A DNA stretch of 64,000 nucleotides from positions 1 to 64,000 of the forward strand of contig CAZLEF010000004.1 of the NCBI GenBank assembly GCA_964558465.1, read 5' to 3'. The number at the start of each line of letters is the position of its first letter. Position 1 is the first letter of the stretch. Made by a program: the position numbers and the translations under genes. Under the pieces are notes generated by a model. That model saw only the letters and a program-made list of their open reading frames with translations, did no database searches and had not been told where the DNA came from. The stretch is from JACJYC01 sp964558465 (GTDB lineage Bacteria > Bacteroidota > Bacteroidia > Chitinophagales > Saprospiraceae). Below are positions 35,548 to 44,469 of this stretch, piece after piece.

Positions 35548-36615
35548 ATGTCAGCAGATAAAGAGTCTAAGTTAAAGGCACTACAACTTGCGGTCGACCG
35601 CCTGGAGAAAACCTACGGAAAGGGTACGATCATGCGTTTGGGCGACAAACAGGTCGTCGCTGTCGACGCCATCCCCACCGGTTCTGTCGGGCTCGACGTG
35701 GCAGTTGGCGTCGGCGGGTTTCCCAAAGGCCGGATCGTAGAGATCTACGGGCCGGAATCCTCCGGTAAAACCACCCTGGCCATCCATGCGATCGCCGAAT
35801 GCCAGAAACAAGGCGGCATCGCCGCATTTATCGACGCGGAACACGCATTCGACCGTTCTTACGCCGAAATGTTGGGTGTCGATACGGAAAATCTGCTCAT
35901 CTCCCAACCCGATAACGGCGAACAGGCCCTGGAGATCACCGAAAATCTGATCCGTTCAGGCGCTATCGATATTATCGTAATCGACTCCGTAGCTGCGCTG
36001 GTGCCCCGCTCCGAGATCGAAGGCGAAATGGGCGATTCCAAAATGGGGCTTCAGGCCCGCCTCATGTCCCAGGCCATGCGGAAACTCACCGCTACCATCG
36101 GCCGCACGGGCTGCTGCTGTGTTTTCATCAACCAGTTGCGCGAAAAGATCGGCGTGATGTTCGGCAACCCGGAAACCACCACCGGCGGCAACGCCCTGAA
36201 ATTTTACGCCTCTATGCGCCTCGATATCCGGCGCACGGGCGCAGGCATTAAAGACAAGGACGGAAATGTCGTGGGCAACCACGTCAAGGTGAAAGTGGTG
36301 AAAAACAAGCTGGCGCCCCCTTTCCGGGTCGCTGAGTTCGATATCATGTTTGGCGAAGGCATCTCCAAAACAGGCGAGATCGTTGATATGGGGGTCGACT
36401 ATGACGTGATCCAGAAGAGCGGCGCGTGGTACAACTACAACGGCGCCAAAATCGCTCAGGGCCGCGAAGCCGCCAAACAGTTCCTCATGGACAATCCAGA
36501 GGTGGCCAATGAACTGGAGATCAAAATCAAGGAAAAGATCATGGGCAGCGGTAAATTCCGCGTTGAACCGGACACCGACGGCTCCGGCGGGGATGACGGG
36601 GATCTCGATGATTGA
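35548..36615 (+). CDS. recA: Recombinase RecA
   Basis: A 355-residue protein. It carries out ATP-dependent strand exchange in homologous recombination and, in SOS-competent hosts, promotes LexA cleavage. Walker A GPESSGKT (about 69-76), AAFIDAEHAFD, IIVIDSVAALVPRSEIEGEMGD (Walker B and L1), VFINQLREKIGVMFGNPETTTGGNALKFY (L2) and the acidic C-terminal tail GGDDGDLDD are all present. A MITE-like element begins 8 bases after its stop. Confidence 0.98.
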   Translation: MSADKESKLKALQLAVDRLEKTYGKGTIMRLGDKQVVAVDAIPTGSVGLDVAVGVGGFPKGRIVEIYGPESSGKTTLAIHAIAECQKQGGIAAFIDAEHAFDRSYAEMLGVDTENLLISQPDNGEQALEITENLIRSGAIDIIVIDSVAALVPRSEIEGEMGDSKMGLQARLMSQAMRKLTATIGRTGCCCVFINQLREKIGVMFGNPETTTGGNALKFYASMRLDIRRTGAGIKDKDGNVVGNHVKVKVVKNKLAPPFRVAEFDIMFGEGISKTGEIVDMGVDYDVIQKSGAWYNYNGAKIAQGREAAKQFLMDNPEVANELEIKIKEKIMGSGKFRVEPDTDGSGGDDGDLDD

Positions 36616-36622
36616 TCTGGAT

Positions 36623-36789
36623 GCTAGTGGCGCGAAATCTAGATGCCACACAAGTTTCGCGGTCTCTTTTTCCGACATGCTGCGTTGCTCGTCGGTCACA
36701 TAGTCCCGCTATTTTCCCTTCTCGCGCCTTGCCTGTCGAAAAAATAGCCTCCCGAAACTAGGGCGTCACTTAAATTTCGCGCCACTAGC
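36623..36789. mobile_element. MITE-like inverted-repeat element
   Basis: A 167-bp element bounded by GCTAGTGGCGCGAAAT and its reverse complement. The two halves are imperfect inverted repeats well beyond the ends: GTTTCG and TTTTTCCGACATGC in the left arm correspond to GTTTCGGGAGG and TTTTTTCGACAGGC in the right. It contains no plausible gene. I see no convincing target duplication, although a CTAG at each end could be one. It is probably a non-autonomous transposable element or a large REP/BIME-type repeat. Confidence 0.7.
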
Positions 36790-36806
36790 CCCGCTTTTGC
36801 GGTGGT

Positions 36807-36882
36807 GGATGCCGGATGCCGGACGTTTGGTCCAGTATCCGGCATCTTGCATCCAACATCCAACATCTTGCATCCAACATCC
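36807..36882. repeat. Word array: GGATGCC / CATCCAA units with inverted arms
   Basis: GGATGCCGGATGCCGGA near 36807 is partly complementary to TCCGGCAT at 36838-36845, and is followed by CATCCAACATCCAACATCTTG-type heptamers to 36882. It lies between the convergent stops of recA and gldD. Confidence 0.75.
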
Positions 36883-36887
36883 CCAAT

Positions 36888-37496
36888 TTAATTCTCATCT
36901 TTCCACCGGAAGGATCCGATCAGCCGGATAATATCTTCCTTGACAAATTCACTTACCGGAGCAAGCGAGTCAGGGCGTGTTTCCGTATTAAAGTATAAAG
37001 CCCCGCGGAAAAAATGGCGGGTGCTGTCCGTCAGAAAAAACTGAAAAGGGGAAGCCGCCGGCCCCGTGATGTTGAAAGCCATGCCACCTACGCCGGCCTC
37101 CGGGCGGCTGATCGGCTGGTCTTCGATGTAATTGGCCCGTTTATTGTGCCAGTCGACCATTTCAAAGGCGTCTTTCTTCAATTTATCCAGTTGATGGGCC
37201 TGATCGAGGCTGTAATAACTGCAATGTACCCTGCTGTCAAACTCCGGATAATAAATATCAAACCAGCAGGGATGCAGCGGGGCCTCATCAAAAAAAGCCG
37301 TATCTTTCTGTATCCGGACGTAAACCGGCACATCAAAAGTAAACGGGCAATACTCCTCGTTAAATGTTGTATAAACCTTTTCCGGGTATTCTACTTTGGG
37401 AAAAGCCCTTGGTTTCGGAGTATAAACCTGCTCTTTGCACGCGGTGAAGGCAAATGCCGTTAAAAAGACGATGCTTAACGTTTTTTGAAATTTCAT
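36888..37496 (-). CDS. gldD: Gliding motility lipoprotein GldD
   Basis: A 202-residue lipoprotein (MKFQKTLSIVFLTAFAFTAC, Cys20). Family features: YTPKPRAFPKVEYPEKVY, CPFTFDVPVYVRI, HPCWFDIYYPEFDSRVHCSYY, YIEDQPISRPEAGVGGMAFNITGPAASPFQFFLTDSTRHFFRGALYFN split into conserved blocks, and RLIGSFRWKDE at the end. GldD is required for gliding and T9SS function in Flavobacterium. gldE lies directly upstream (74 bp), as in other members of the phylum. Confidence 0.93.
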   Translation of the reverse strand: MKFQKTLSIVFLTAFAFTACKEQVYTPKPRAFPKVEYPEKVYTTFNEEYCPFTFDVPVYVRIQKDTAFFDEAPLHPCWFDIYYPEFDSRVHCSYYSLDQAHQLDKLKKDAFEMVDWHNKRANYIEDQPISRPEAGVGGMAFNITGPAASPFQFFLTDSTRHFFRGALYFNTETRPDSLAPVSEFVKEDIIRLIGSFRWKDEN

Positions 37497-37570
37497 GGTT
37501 GTGTTGTAGACCCGGGAAAAAACCGGTTTTGATATTCGACACGCTGTTTTATATGAACGCAGGTCGGGCA

Positions 37571-39040
37571 TCAATCATTTTCCTGACCCTCGGGCGATTC
37601 AGGCAAGGTAACCTGAATGGAAATGATCCTTCGTTTATCCACCGACAGGATTTTGAAGCTGTAATCCTTGATCTTCACCGTTGTCCCCTGAGGCGGAAGC
37701 AGACCTTCCAACTCCAGTATCAGCCCTGCCAAAGAATCCGCATCGCCTTTGACGTCATCCAAATCGCTGATCCTGATCCCAAGTACCCTGCATACGTCAT
37801 TCAACAAGGTTTTTCCTTCAAAAACAAAATTCCGCTTGTCGATCTGGTGGTAAAAAAGCTCTTGTTCGTCATCAAATTCATCTTTGATATCCCCAATGAT
37901 CTCTTCCATAATATCCTCCAGGGTAACCAACCCCGAACCTCCGCCGTATTCATCCACCACAATGGCCATATGCAGGCGCTGACGCTGGAAATCCTTGAGC
38001 AGGTCGTCGATCTTTTTGCTTTCAGGTACAAAAAGAACATTGGACCGGATCAGGTCCTGCCACCTGAAATCTTCACTTTCATTGAGGTGCCCGAGAAGGT
38101 CTTTAACGTACAAGATGCCTTTTACATTATCAAAATCCTCTTCGTAGACCGGTATGCGGGAATACCCGGAGTCCCGGACAACCTTTAGCAATTCAGGGTA
38201 TCCGATACTGATATTGACAGCGACAACGTCGAGGCGGGAATGCATGATCTGGGTGACCGCCATTTCACCAAATTTAACGATCCGCTTCAGCAGATCCGCT
38301 TCCTGGCCGGCGTCTTTTTCGTTGCTTACGGTCAGTTCAATCGCTTCATCCAGGTCTTCCCGGCTGGGCAGGGCGCCGCCGGTTTTCAGGGCGAGCCGCC
38401 CTTCGAGGCCTTTTGTCCAATTGACGAGCAGGCTGCTGAACGGACCCAGAAGCCGCATCAAAACCAGCAACGGCCCGGCCATTACCCTGGCTATCAGCAG
38501 GTTGTTTTGCCGTGCATAAACTTTGGGCGCCGTTTCCCCAAACAGAACCAGCATAAAGGTAACCCCCACCACAGAGATGCCGTACTGGAAGATCAACGCC
38601 AGGTCGAGCCCCCTGAAAAGTCCGGCCTTTTCCGTAATGGCAATGGCCCACCGGTCAAAGGTTTCCTCTGTCATAAAATTTTTTAACACAAAGGCCGAGA
38701 GGATAACAATGCCGACATTAACAAAATTATTGGAGATAAGAATCGTGGCCAGAAGGCGCCGCGGACGTTCCTTGAGGGAAAGGATCTGCCGGCCGCTGTT
38801 GGAGTTTTCCTGATCCAGTTTTTCAAAATCATTGACGGTCAAGGAAAAAAAAGCGACTTCCGAAGCAGAGATAAGCCCGGAGCAGATCAGCAACAAAACA
38901 ATACCTATACAGCCCCAAACGACCTCAGCCATGGAAAAAACGGTCAATGGCAAAAAAAACGATTCAAAAAGGTAAATGCTGTAAGGGTCTGTTTCCAATG
39001 AATACGTTGTTAGGTGGAACAATCGGCCGAAATGCTTCAA
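37571..39040 (-). CDS. gldE: Gliding motility-associated CNNM/HlyC-type membrane protein GldE
   Basis: A 489-residue protein with an N-terminal CNNM (DUF21) membrane domain, about residues 35-210 (LLLICSGLISASEVAFFSL, then RRLLATILISNNFVNVGIVI). It is followed by paired CBS domains (RLDVVAVNISIGYPELLKVV; YVKDLLGHL; MAIVVDEYGGGSGLVTLEDIMEEIIGDI) and a C-terminal CorC/HlyC domain. GldE works genetically with GldD. The frame opens at ATG 39040, but a TTG at 38998 would give METDPYSIYLFE, which looks closer to family starts. Confidence 0.92.
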   Translation of the reverse strand: MKHFGRLFHLTTYSLETDPYSIYLFESFFLPLTVFSMAEVVWGCIGIVLLLICSGLISASEVAFFSLTVNDFEKLDQENSNSGRQILSLKERPRRLLATILISNNFVNVGIVILSAFVLKNFMTEETFDRWAIAITEKAGLFRGLDLALIFQYGISVVGVTFMLVLFGETAPKVYARQNNLLIARVMAGPLLVLMRLLGPFSSLLVNWTKGLEGRLALKTGGALPSREDLDEAIELTVSNEKDAGQEADLLKRIVKFGEMAVTQIMHSRLDVVAVNISIGYPELLKVVRDSGYSRIPVYEEDFDNVKGILYVKDLLGHLNESEDFRWQDLIRSNVLFVPESKKIDDLLKDFQRQRLHMAIVVDEYGGGSGLVTLEDIMEEIIGDIKDEFDDEQELFYHQIDKRNFVFEGKTLLNDVCRVLGIRISDLDDVKGDADSLAGLILELEGLLPPQGTTVKIKDYSFKILSVDKRRIISIQVTLPESPEGQEND

Positions 39041-39073
39041 AAACCCTTTGAAGCTGATTCGTCCAGTTGTTTT

Positions 39074-39553
39074 TTAGAAAGGCAGATCGTCATCATCTGC
39101 AGGTGCGGGCGGTATGTCGTTGACGGTGATCGGCCGTCCGGCGTCTTTACCCGGCGTTGGGGTCTGGCCCGACGGGTATTCATCTTCGGGGCCCGGGAAA
39201 GAATGGGCTCCGCCATCCCCTTCGCGCCGTCCGGGAGCAAGTGCGCGGAAATAATTGGCGACCACTTCCGTCGATCTCCGGTTGTTGCCGTCCTGGTCCT
39301 GCCAGGTGCGATGGGTCAATTTGCCTTCCACATAAACGGGCATGCCTTTTTTGAGCGTGGCTTCGGCCCGCTCTGCCAGACTGCGCCAGGCTACAACATC
39401 GTGCCACTCGGTGAGTTGTTGCCATTCGCCGCTTTTATCTTTATAACTTTCGTTGGTGGCGACAGTGAATTTGGCAACAACTGCGCCATTCTCCAGCCTG
39501 CGCACTTCGGGATCTTTACCCAGGTTGCCAATTAAAATTACGCGATTGACCAT
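39074..39553 (-). CDS. ssb: Single-stranded DNA-binding protein Ssb
   Basis: A 159-residue protein with an OB-fold at 1-110 (MVNRVILIGNLGKDPEVRRLENG, WHDVVAWRSLAERAEATLKKGMPVYVEGKL split by strands), a disordered Gly/Pro/Asp-rich linker, and the acidic tip DDDDLPF that recruits repair and replication partners. Its start abuts the mutY stop with no gap, so the two are translationally coupled. Confidence 0.96.
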   Translation of the reverse strand: MVNRVILIGNLGKDPEVRRLENGAVVAKFTVATNESYKDKSGEWQQLTEWHDVVAWRSLAERAEATLKKGMPVYVEGKLTHRTWQDQDGNNRRSTEVVANYFRALAPGRREGDGGAHSFPGPEDEYPSGQTPTPGKDAGRPITVNDIPPAPADDDDLPF

Positions 39554-40663
39554 CTATCTTGGATTTTGGATATTCGAGAATAAATTTAGGGATTTATTTT
39601 CTAAAAACAAATCAATAATTTTAGGGAGTGCAAACTTACGCAAGTTTTTGTTATTCACCACCTCCACAGGGGCAATCACCCCTGGAGGCGCTTCCGGCAG
39701 CCGCCATTCCCAGAATACAGCTATTATTTGCTGATGGGTGAGCGTTTGGGAAAACGGATGGGAAATGGAAAACAATTCAGGCCTTTTTCCCCCGAAAAGG
39801 AGGTTCAACAACTCGTGGTTGTACAGCGATTCGGCCGATTCGGGGAGCGCCCCGGTTTCCACCATTGGAAACTCATAGAGGTTTTGCCAGATATCCTTTT
39901 CGAGCCGTTTTCGGATGAGAACGCAATCGCCAAACCGGATCACGAGATAATTAAAGTAGCGGGTTTTCCTGTGGATCTTCTTGTTTTTTACCGGATAATC
40001 CTCTACTTTCTTTTCAATAAAAGCCCGGCAATCCGAAGAGAGCGGACATGTGTCGCACCCTGCCCGTTTCGGGGTGCACTGGACTGCACCAAAATCCATA
40101 ATTGCCTGATTATACCTGCCTGGGCGACCGGTGTCCAGCAATTGTCCGGCCAGCGCCTGGAAAAGTTTTTTCCCTTCTGTGGAATCCACCGGCGCATCCA
40201 CACCCAGAAACCGGGAAATTACCCTGAAAACATTCCCGTCGAGCACGGCATGCGGAAGACCATAAGCAAAAGACGCAATGGCAGCTGCGGAGTACGGGCC
40301 TATGCCGGGTAAGGCAAGGATATCCGGGTAAGAGGAGGGGAATTTTCCATTCAACCGGTTTACAATCCAGTTGGCCGCACGGTGCAGGTTCCTGGCACGG
40401 GTGTAATACCCCAATCCCTGCCAGGTCTTCAGCACTTCGTCCTCCGGAGCGGCAGCCAGATCCCGAACCGTTGGGAAACGCTCCTTGAACCGCTCGTAAT
40501 AAACCCGGCCCTGCTCAACTCTCGTTTGCTGCAATATGACTTCAGACAACCAGATCAGGTAGGGATCGGGTTCATTTTTCCAGGGCATAGGCCGGGGATT
40601 GGCGGCCTGCCACTCCAATAACTTCGCACGAAAAAACCCGGCCTTGCCGGCATCCAACTCCAT
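39554..40663 (-). CDS. mutY: A/G-specific adenine DNA glycosylase MutY
   Basis: A 369-residue enzyme removing adenine mispaired with 8-oxoguanine. Residues: catalytic Glu41 in WLSEVILQQTRV, helix-hairpin-helix LPGIGPYSAAAIASFAYG, catalytic Asp in AVLDGNVFRVISR, and the iron-sulfur ligands CTPKRAGCDTCPLSSDC (C-x6-C-x2-C-x5-C). The C-terminal MutT-like domain ends with SHPFSQTLTHQQI. ATG 40663 is chosen over the ORF start at 40834, because the extra 57 residues are not family-like. The mutY-ssb-gldE-gldD order is a familiar Bacteroidota cluster. Confidence 0.95.
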   Translation of the reverse strand: MELDAGKAGFFRAKLLEWQAANPRPMPWKNEPDPYLIWLSEVILQQTRVEQGRVYYERFKERFPTVRDLAAAPEDEVLKTWQGLGYYTRARNLHRAANWIVNRLNGKFPSSYPDILALPGIGPYSAAAIASFAYGLPHAVLDGNVFRVISRFLGVDAPVDSTEGKKLFQALAGQLLDTGRPGRYNQAIMDFGAVQCTPKRAGCDTCPLSSDCRAFIEKKVEDYPVKNKKIHRKTRYFNYLVIRFGDCVLIRKRLEKDIWQNLYEFPMVETGALPESAESLYNHELLNLLFGGKRPELFSISHPFSQTLTHQQIIAVFWEWRLPEAPPGVIAPVEVVNNKNLRKFALPKIIDLFLENKSLNLFSNIQNPR

Positions 40664-40877
40664 ACTCAAAGAATAATTTTCCCAAAAATAAAAAAAACGG
40701 CGATGGCTGGATGCCATCAGAACCGTATTCATTAAAAGGAGAATGGGGAATCCGAACACCAACGCGAGCAGGAGAGACTTGTCCAAAGGACGCCTTTTGG
40801 AGGAAAACAAATGAGGGGGTGAAAACAAACACATGTTTTCACCCCCTCTTTAAGTCTCCAGGTCACCCCATCTTGAA

Positions 40878-41417
40878 CTACGCCTCCCGGAGTTGACGAA
40901 ATTCTTCAACACTCCCATAACTGCCGGAGATCTGATCTTTTAAGGCTTTTCGGGCAAAAAATATGCGGCTTTTCACCGTTCCGAGGGGAAGGTCGAGGTA
41001 TTCTGCAATTTCCTGGTATTTGAAACCCTGGTAGTGCATAAGAAAGGGTATGCGAATGCCTTCCTCAAGGTTATCGATCATTTGGGTCAGTTCTTCAATC
41101 AAAATGCTGGATTCGGCTTCGTTCTGGATTTCATCCCTTCCGGAATTCAGATAAAAAAGGTTATCTGTGGAATCCATGATCATATTGGCCTTGGTTTTTT
41201 TCCTGTAATTATTGATGAAGATGTTCTTCATAATGGTGAAAAGCCAGGCTTTGAAATTGGTGCCGGGATTAAATTTTTCCTGATTGGTGATGGCCCTGTA
41301 AGCAGTCTCCTGATACAGATCCTTCGCATCTTCCATGTTCTTGGTCAGGTTATAAGCAAATGCCTGAAGGACATGGGTCAGTTTATAAAAGCGATTGTGA
41401 AATTCAATTGAAGACAT
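40878..41417 (-). CDS. ECF sigma factor, SigP-like family
   Basis: A 179-residue sigma factor: MSSIEFHNRFYKLTHVLQAFAYNLTKNMEDAKDLYQET (region 2), TNFKAWLFTIMKNIFINNYRKKTK, a short linker, then region 4 with MHYQGFKYQEIAEYLDLPLGTVKSRIFFARKAL. This subgroup of Bacteroidota ECF factors includes SigP, which acts with PorX/PorY to control T9SS genes in Porphyromonas. The similarity is by pattern memory; targets here are unknown. An alternative ATG lies six bases upstream. Confidence 0.85.
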   Translation of the reverse strand: MSSIEFHNRFYKLTHVLQAFAYNLTKNMEDAKDLYQETAYRAITNQEKFNPGTNFKAWLFTIMKNIFINNYRKKTKANMIMDSTDNLFYLNSGRDEIQNEAESSILIEELTQMIDNLEEGIRIPFLMHYQGFKYQEIAEYLDLPLGTVKSRIFFARKALKDQISGSYGSVEEFRQLREA

Positions 41418-41455
41418 GATCAAGTGCGTTTAATGGTGAATGATCTTTCGTTAAA

Positions 41456-41486
41456 CAAAATTACATCAAAGGTTAAACAAAACCAA
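41456..41486 (-). promoter_or_regulatory. Promoter of the SigP-like sigma gene
   Basis: On the minus strand: TTG at 41486-41484, a 20-base spacer and TAATTTTG at 41463-41456. This is an exact Bacteroidota consensus, 38 bases before the start codon. Confidence 0.65.
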
Positions 41487-41682
41487 AATATTGATCAATT
41501 CATTTTTAATTTATTTTAATATTATGTTTAAGTAACTTTAAATCAATTTATTAATTAGGAACGCAAAAAAAAGTTATTTTTCAAATTTTCAGAAAATTTT
41601 GAAAATAAAATAACCTTTATCCGGGCAGCCATGCAATTCAGAACGGGAAATGGTTTTGTTTTAAAAAAATAATTGTAATTTT

Positions 41683-41714
41683 TTGCATAATTAAACAAAT
41701 AGTATTTATATTTG
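41683..41714 (+). promoter_or_regulatory. Promoter upstream of the TonB-type receptor
   Basis: TTG at 41683-41685, a 21-base spacer and TATATTTG at 41707-41714 match the consensus exactly. A transcript from here would have a leader of about 180 bases. A second element, TACTTTTG at 41864-41871, with an acceptable TTG only 15 bases upstream, could give a short leader instead. Confidence 0.65.
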
Positions 41715-41904
41715 CACTCCCGAACTAATGCTGCGCAAAAACACAGCTTCCGGTAAAGGTCTTTCCCCGTGAAGCGGTCACCGTTCATTTGAAAATTACC
41801 TGGACTCTACTAAAAACCAGGGGTGTTGGTCGAATAAATTCATCTTTGACTCAGACACGCCTATACTTTTGCGGGGTCTTTGGAAAAAATAAAAATCACC
41901 CGAA

Positions 41905-44343
41905 ATGAAAAAATTCACCATCGCACTTGCGACCCTGTTGTGGTCTGCCTCGATCACATTCGCCCAGAATCAGGGCGCTGTTTCCGGCGCTGTTCTGGAT
42001 GCACAAGGTAAAGCCCTCGAATACGCCAATGTCCTGCTCAACAATGCGGTTGACAGTTCACTCGCAAAAGCCGAACTCTCGGACGATCAGGGGATCTTTG
42101 CCTTCCCCGCCGTCACTCCGGGCCAATATTTTATCCAGGTCAGCTATGTTGGGCTTCCCGGTTTTTATTCAGAAGCCTTCACCGTAAAAGCAGGCGAAAA
42201 GACGGCTTTGCCCGGCTTCCGCCTGCAGCCGGCCACCAACGAGCTCAAGGAAGTAGTGGTCAAAAGCCAGAAGCCGCTGCTGGAAGTGCGGCCTGATAAA
42301 ATGATATTCAATGTAGAGAACAGCGTGAGTTCCGTAGGCAGCGACGCTCTCGAACTTTTGCGCAAATCACCCGGCGTGTTGGTCGATAACAACGACAACA
42401 TCCTGCTCCAGGGCAAATCGGGGGTCCGGGTCTATATCGACGGAAAACCCTCGCCCCTCAGTACCGCCGACCTGGCCGCCTACCTGAAAACCATGCAATC
42501 TTCTGAAATAGAAGCCATAGAGATCATCACCAACCCATCTTCCAAATTTGATGCGGAGGGAAACGCCGGCATTATCAATATCCGCCTGAAAAAAGACAAA
42601 CGCCTGGGCGCCAACGGAAATCTGGACCTCGGCTATTCCGTCGGCAGGCTTCCCCGGTACAACGGCAAAATTAGCGGGAACTACCGGGATAAGTCCGTTA
42701 ATGTCTTCGGCAGTTATGGCTACTACGAAGGTCGCGGCATCAATAATTTTGACCTTTACCGCGAACAATTCGGCGCCAAATTCGACCAGCGAAGCATCGC
42801 CCGAGATAATGACAGCGGACATAGCTTCAGGACCGGGGCCGATTTTTTCCTGGACGAAAAAAACACCATCGGCATCCTGGCCAACGGCAGCATCAACGAT
42901 TTTGCCTTCTCCAACAAAAGCAATACCCCTATTTCCAAAATCGGCAATGTTGCCGTCGACAGTATCCTGCGCGCGGAAAGCGATATGGAAGGTATGCGTT
43001 CCAATTACAACTTTAACGTAAACTACCGCTTTGACGATGCAAAAGGCAAAGTATGGAACTTCGATGCCGACTATGGCCTTTTCCGCAACCGGGCTGAAGC
43101 CCACCAACCCAACTACTACCTGAGCCCCGACGGAAACGAAGTCTACCAGGAACGGATCTACGAAAACAACACACCTACCGATATCGACATTTATACCTTT
43201 AAGATCGACCACGAAAGACCTTTGCTGGGCGGCCAGTTTGGCGCAGGCGTCAAATTTGCCCTCGTGGAAACCGACAATACTTTTGATTTTTACAACCTGG
43301 TCAACGGTACAAGAGAACTTGACCCCGACCGCAGCAACCAGTTTGCCTACTCCGAAAATGTCAACGCGGCTTATGCCAATTTCTTCCGGGCCTTATCCCC
43401 CAAATGGAACCTCCAACTGGGCGTACGCGCAGAGCAGACCAACTCGGAAGGTGTTCTGACCGCCTTCAAACCCGTGGACAACGAACGGGTGAAACGCAGT
43501 TACCTTGATTTCTTTCCTTCCGGCGGACTGACTTTCCAACTCAACCCTAAAAACAGTTTCCAATTCACGTATAGCCGCCGGATCGACCGGCCCAGCTACC
43601 AAGACCTGAATCCCTTTGAAAACAAACTGGATGAGCTGACTTTTGAAAAGGGGAACGCATTCCTCAATCCGCAATATTCTCACAATTTCCAGTTGACCCA
43701 TACCTTCAACTACCGGTTCAATACAACGCTGAGCTATAGCCGCGCAACGGACCTGATCACCAGGATTACCGATACATCAGGCGAAAAAGCCAGTTATATT
43801 ACCTGGCTTAACCTGGCGAAACAGGATAATCTGGCCCTGTCCTTCAGCGCACCGGTCCAGATCACAAAGTGGTGGAGCAGCTTTACCAACCTGACGGGTT
43901 CTTATACCCACAATAAAGCTGACTTCGGCGACGGCAAAACGGTAGACCTGAAAGTGCCTTTCTTCAATATATACAGCCAGCAAACATTTTCCCTGCCCTG
44001 GGATATCAAATTTGAATTGTCCGGCTGGTATCTTTCTCCTTCCATCTGGGGCGGAACTTTTGAGATGGACGGCATGGGCAACGTCGACGCCGGTTTTCAG
44101 AAAAAAGTACTCGACGGCAAAGGCTCACTCAGACTTGCTGTAAGCGATATCTTCAAAACCAATCAGTGGAGGGGTATCAGCCAGTTTGGCGAGCTTTATA
44201 TGGTGGCCAGCGGCGGATGGGACAGTCGCAGGCTGAAGGTGAACTTCACCTACATGTTCGGCAACAATGAGGTTAAATCAGCCCGCAGACGGAACACAGG
44301 CCTCGAAGACGAACAAAAACGAATCAAAAGCGGGAACGAGTAA
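41905..44343 (+). CDS. TonB-dependent receptor-like outer-membrane beta-barrel protein
   Basis: An 812-residue protein: signal peptide (MKKFTIALATLLWSASITFA); carboxypeptidase-regulatory-like domain about 25-110 (GAVSGAVLDAQGKALEYANVLL); plug-like domain about 115-230 (VRPDKMIFNVENSVSSVGSD, VRVYIDGKPSPLS); then a large barrel of the OMP_b-brl_3 type with aromatic-alternating strands. It ends with KVNFTYMFGN- and a short Lys/Arg-rich tail. No TonB box is obvious, and the plug lacks a clear SusC signature, so substrate and energy coupling are unknown. No SusD partner is next to it. Confidence 0.87.
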   Translation: MKKFTIALATLLWSASITFAQNQGAVSGAVLDAQGKALEYANVLLNNAVDSSLAKAELSDDQGIFAFPAVTPGQYFIQVSYVGLPGFYSEAFTVKAGEKTALPGFRLQPATNELKEVVVKSQKPLLEVRPDKMIFNVENSVSSVGSDALELLRKSPGVLVDNNDNILLQGKSGVRVYIDGKPSPLSTADLAAYLKTMQSSEIEAIEIITNPSSKFDAEGNAGIINIRLKKDKRLGANGNLDLGYSVGRLPRYNGKISGNYRDKSVNVFGSYGYYEGRGINNFDLYREQFGAKFDQRSIARDNDSGHSFRTGADFFLDEKNTIGILANGSINDFAFSNKSNTPISKIGNVAVDSILRAESDMEGMRSNYNFNVNYRFDDAKGKVWNFDADYGLFRNRAEAHQPNYYLSPDGNEVYQERIYENNTPTDIDIYTFKIDHERPLLGGQFGAGVKFALVETDNTFDFYNLVNGTRELDPDRSNQFAYSENVNAAYANFFRALSPKWNLQLGVRAEQTNSEGVLTAFKPVDNERVKRSYLDFFPSGGLTFQLNPKNSFQFTYSRRIDRPSYQDLNPFENKLDELTFEKGNAFLNPQYSHNFQLTHTFNYRFNTTLSYSRATDLITRITDTSGEKASYITWLNLAKQDNLALSFSAPVQITKWWSSFTNLTGSYTHNKADFGDGKTVDLKVPFFNIYSQQTFSLPWDIKFELSGWYLSPSIWGGTFEMDGMGNVDAGFQKKVLDGKGSLRLAVSDIFKTNQWRGISQFGELYMVASGGWDSRRLKVNFTYMFGNNEVKSARRRNTGLEDEQKRIKSGNE

Positions 44344-44364
44344 TTTTTTGAGTTTGACAGTTCT

Positions 44365-44408
44365 CAGTCTTCAGTTGGCAGTTGTAGCAGACTGCCAACT
44401 GAGGACTG
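44365..44408. terminator. 18-bp stem hairpin between convergent genes
   Basis: CAGTCTTCAGTTGGCAGT (44365-44382), an 8-base loop, and ACTGCCAACTGAGGACTG (44391-44408) pair with one mismatch. It lies between the stops of the receptor gene and frr. There is no T run, so a bidirectional or Rho-assisted role is a guess. The same 18-mer is found at 50534-50551. Confidence 0.6.
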
Positions 44409-44469
44409 AAGACTGACTGAAGACATCTCAAAGAGGAATCCTCAGGACCTCTGAAGCCGGCGGCCCGCC

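Larger units (their letters stand above)
41418..41904. other. AT-rich divergent regulatory region
   Basis: A 487-bp gap between the sigma gene and the TonB-type receptor, clearly AT-richer than its surroundings. It holds the sigma promoter (41456-41486), an imperfect AT-rich hairpin from GTTATTTT (41573) to AAATAAAATAAC (41614), and two candidate plus-strand promoters. I see no credible gene or tRNA in it. Confidence 0.6.

Noticed and set aside
41555..41788. 77-residue minus-strand open frame in the AT-rich gap
   Set aside because: It lies across a hairpin and a consensus promoter, and has AT-driven Asn/Lys/Phe/Tyr composition without any family signal.
41715..41904. Possible tRNA or small RNA after the strong TATATTTG promoter
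   Set aside because: No cloverleaf, no TTCGAAT-type loop and no terminator; it reads best as the leader of the receptor gene.
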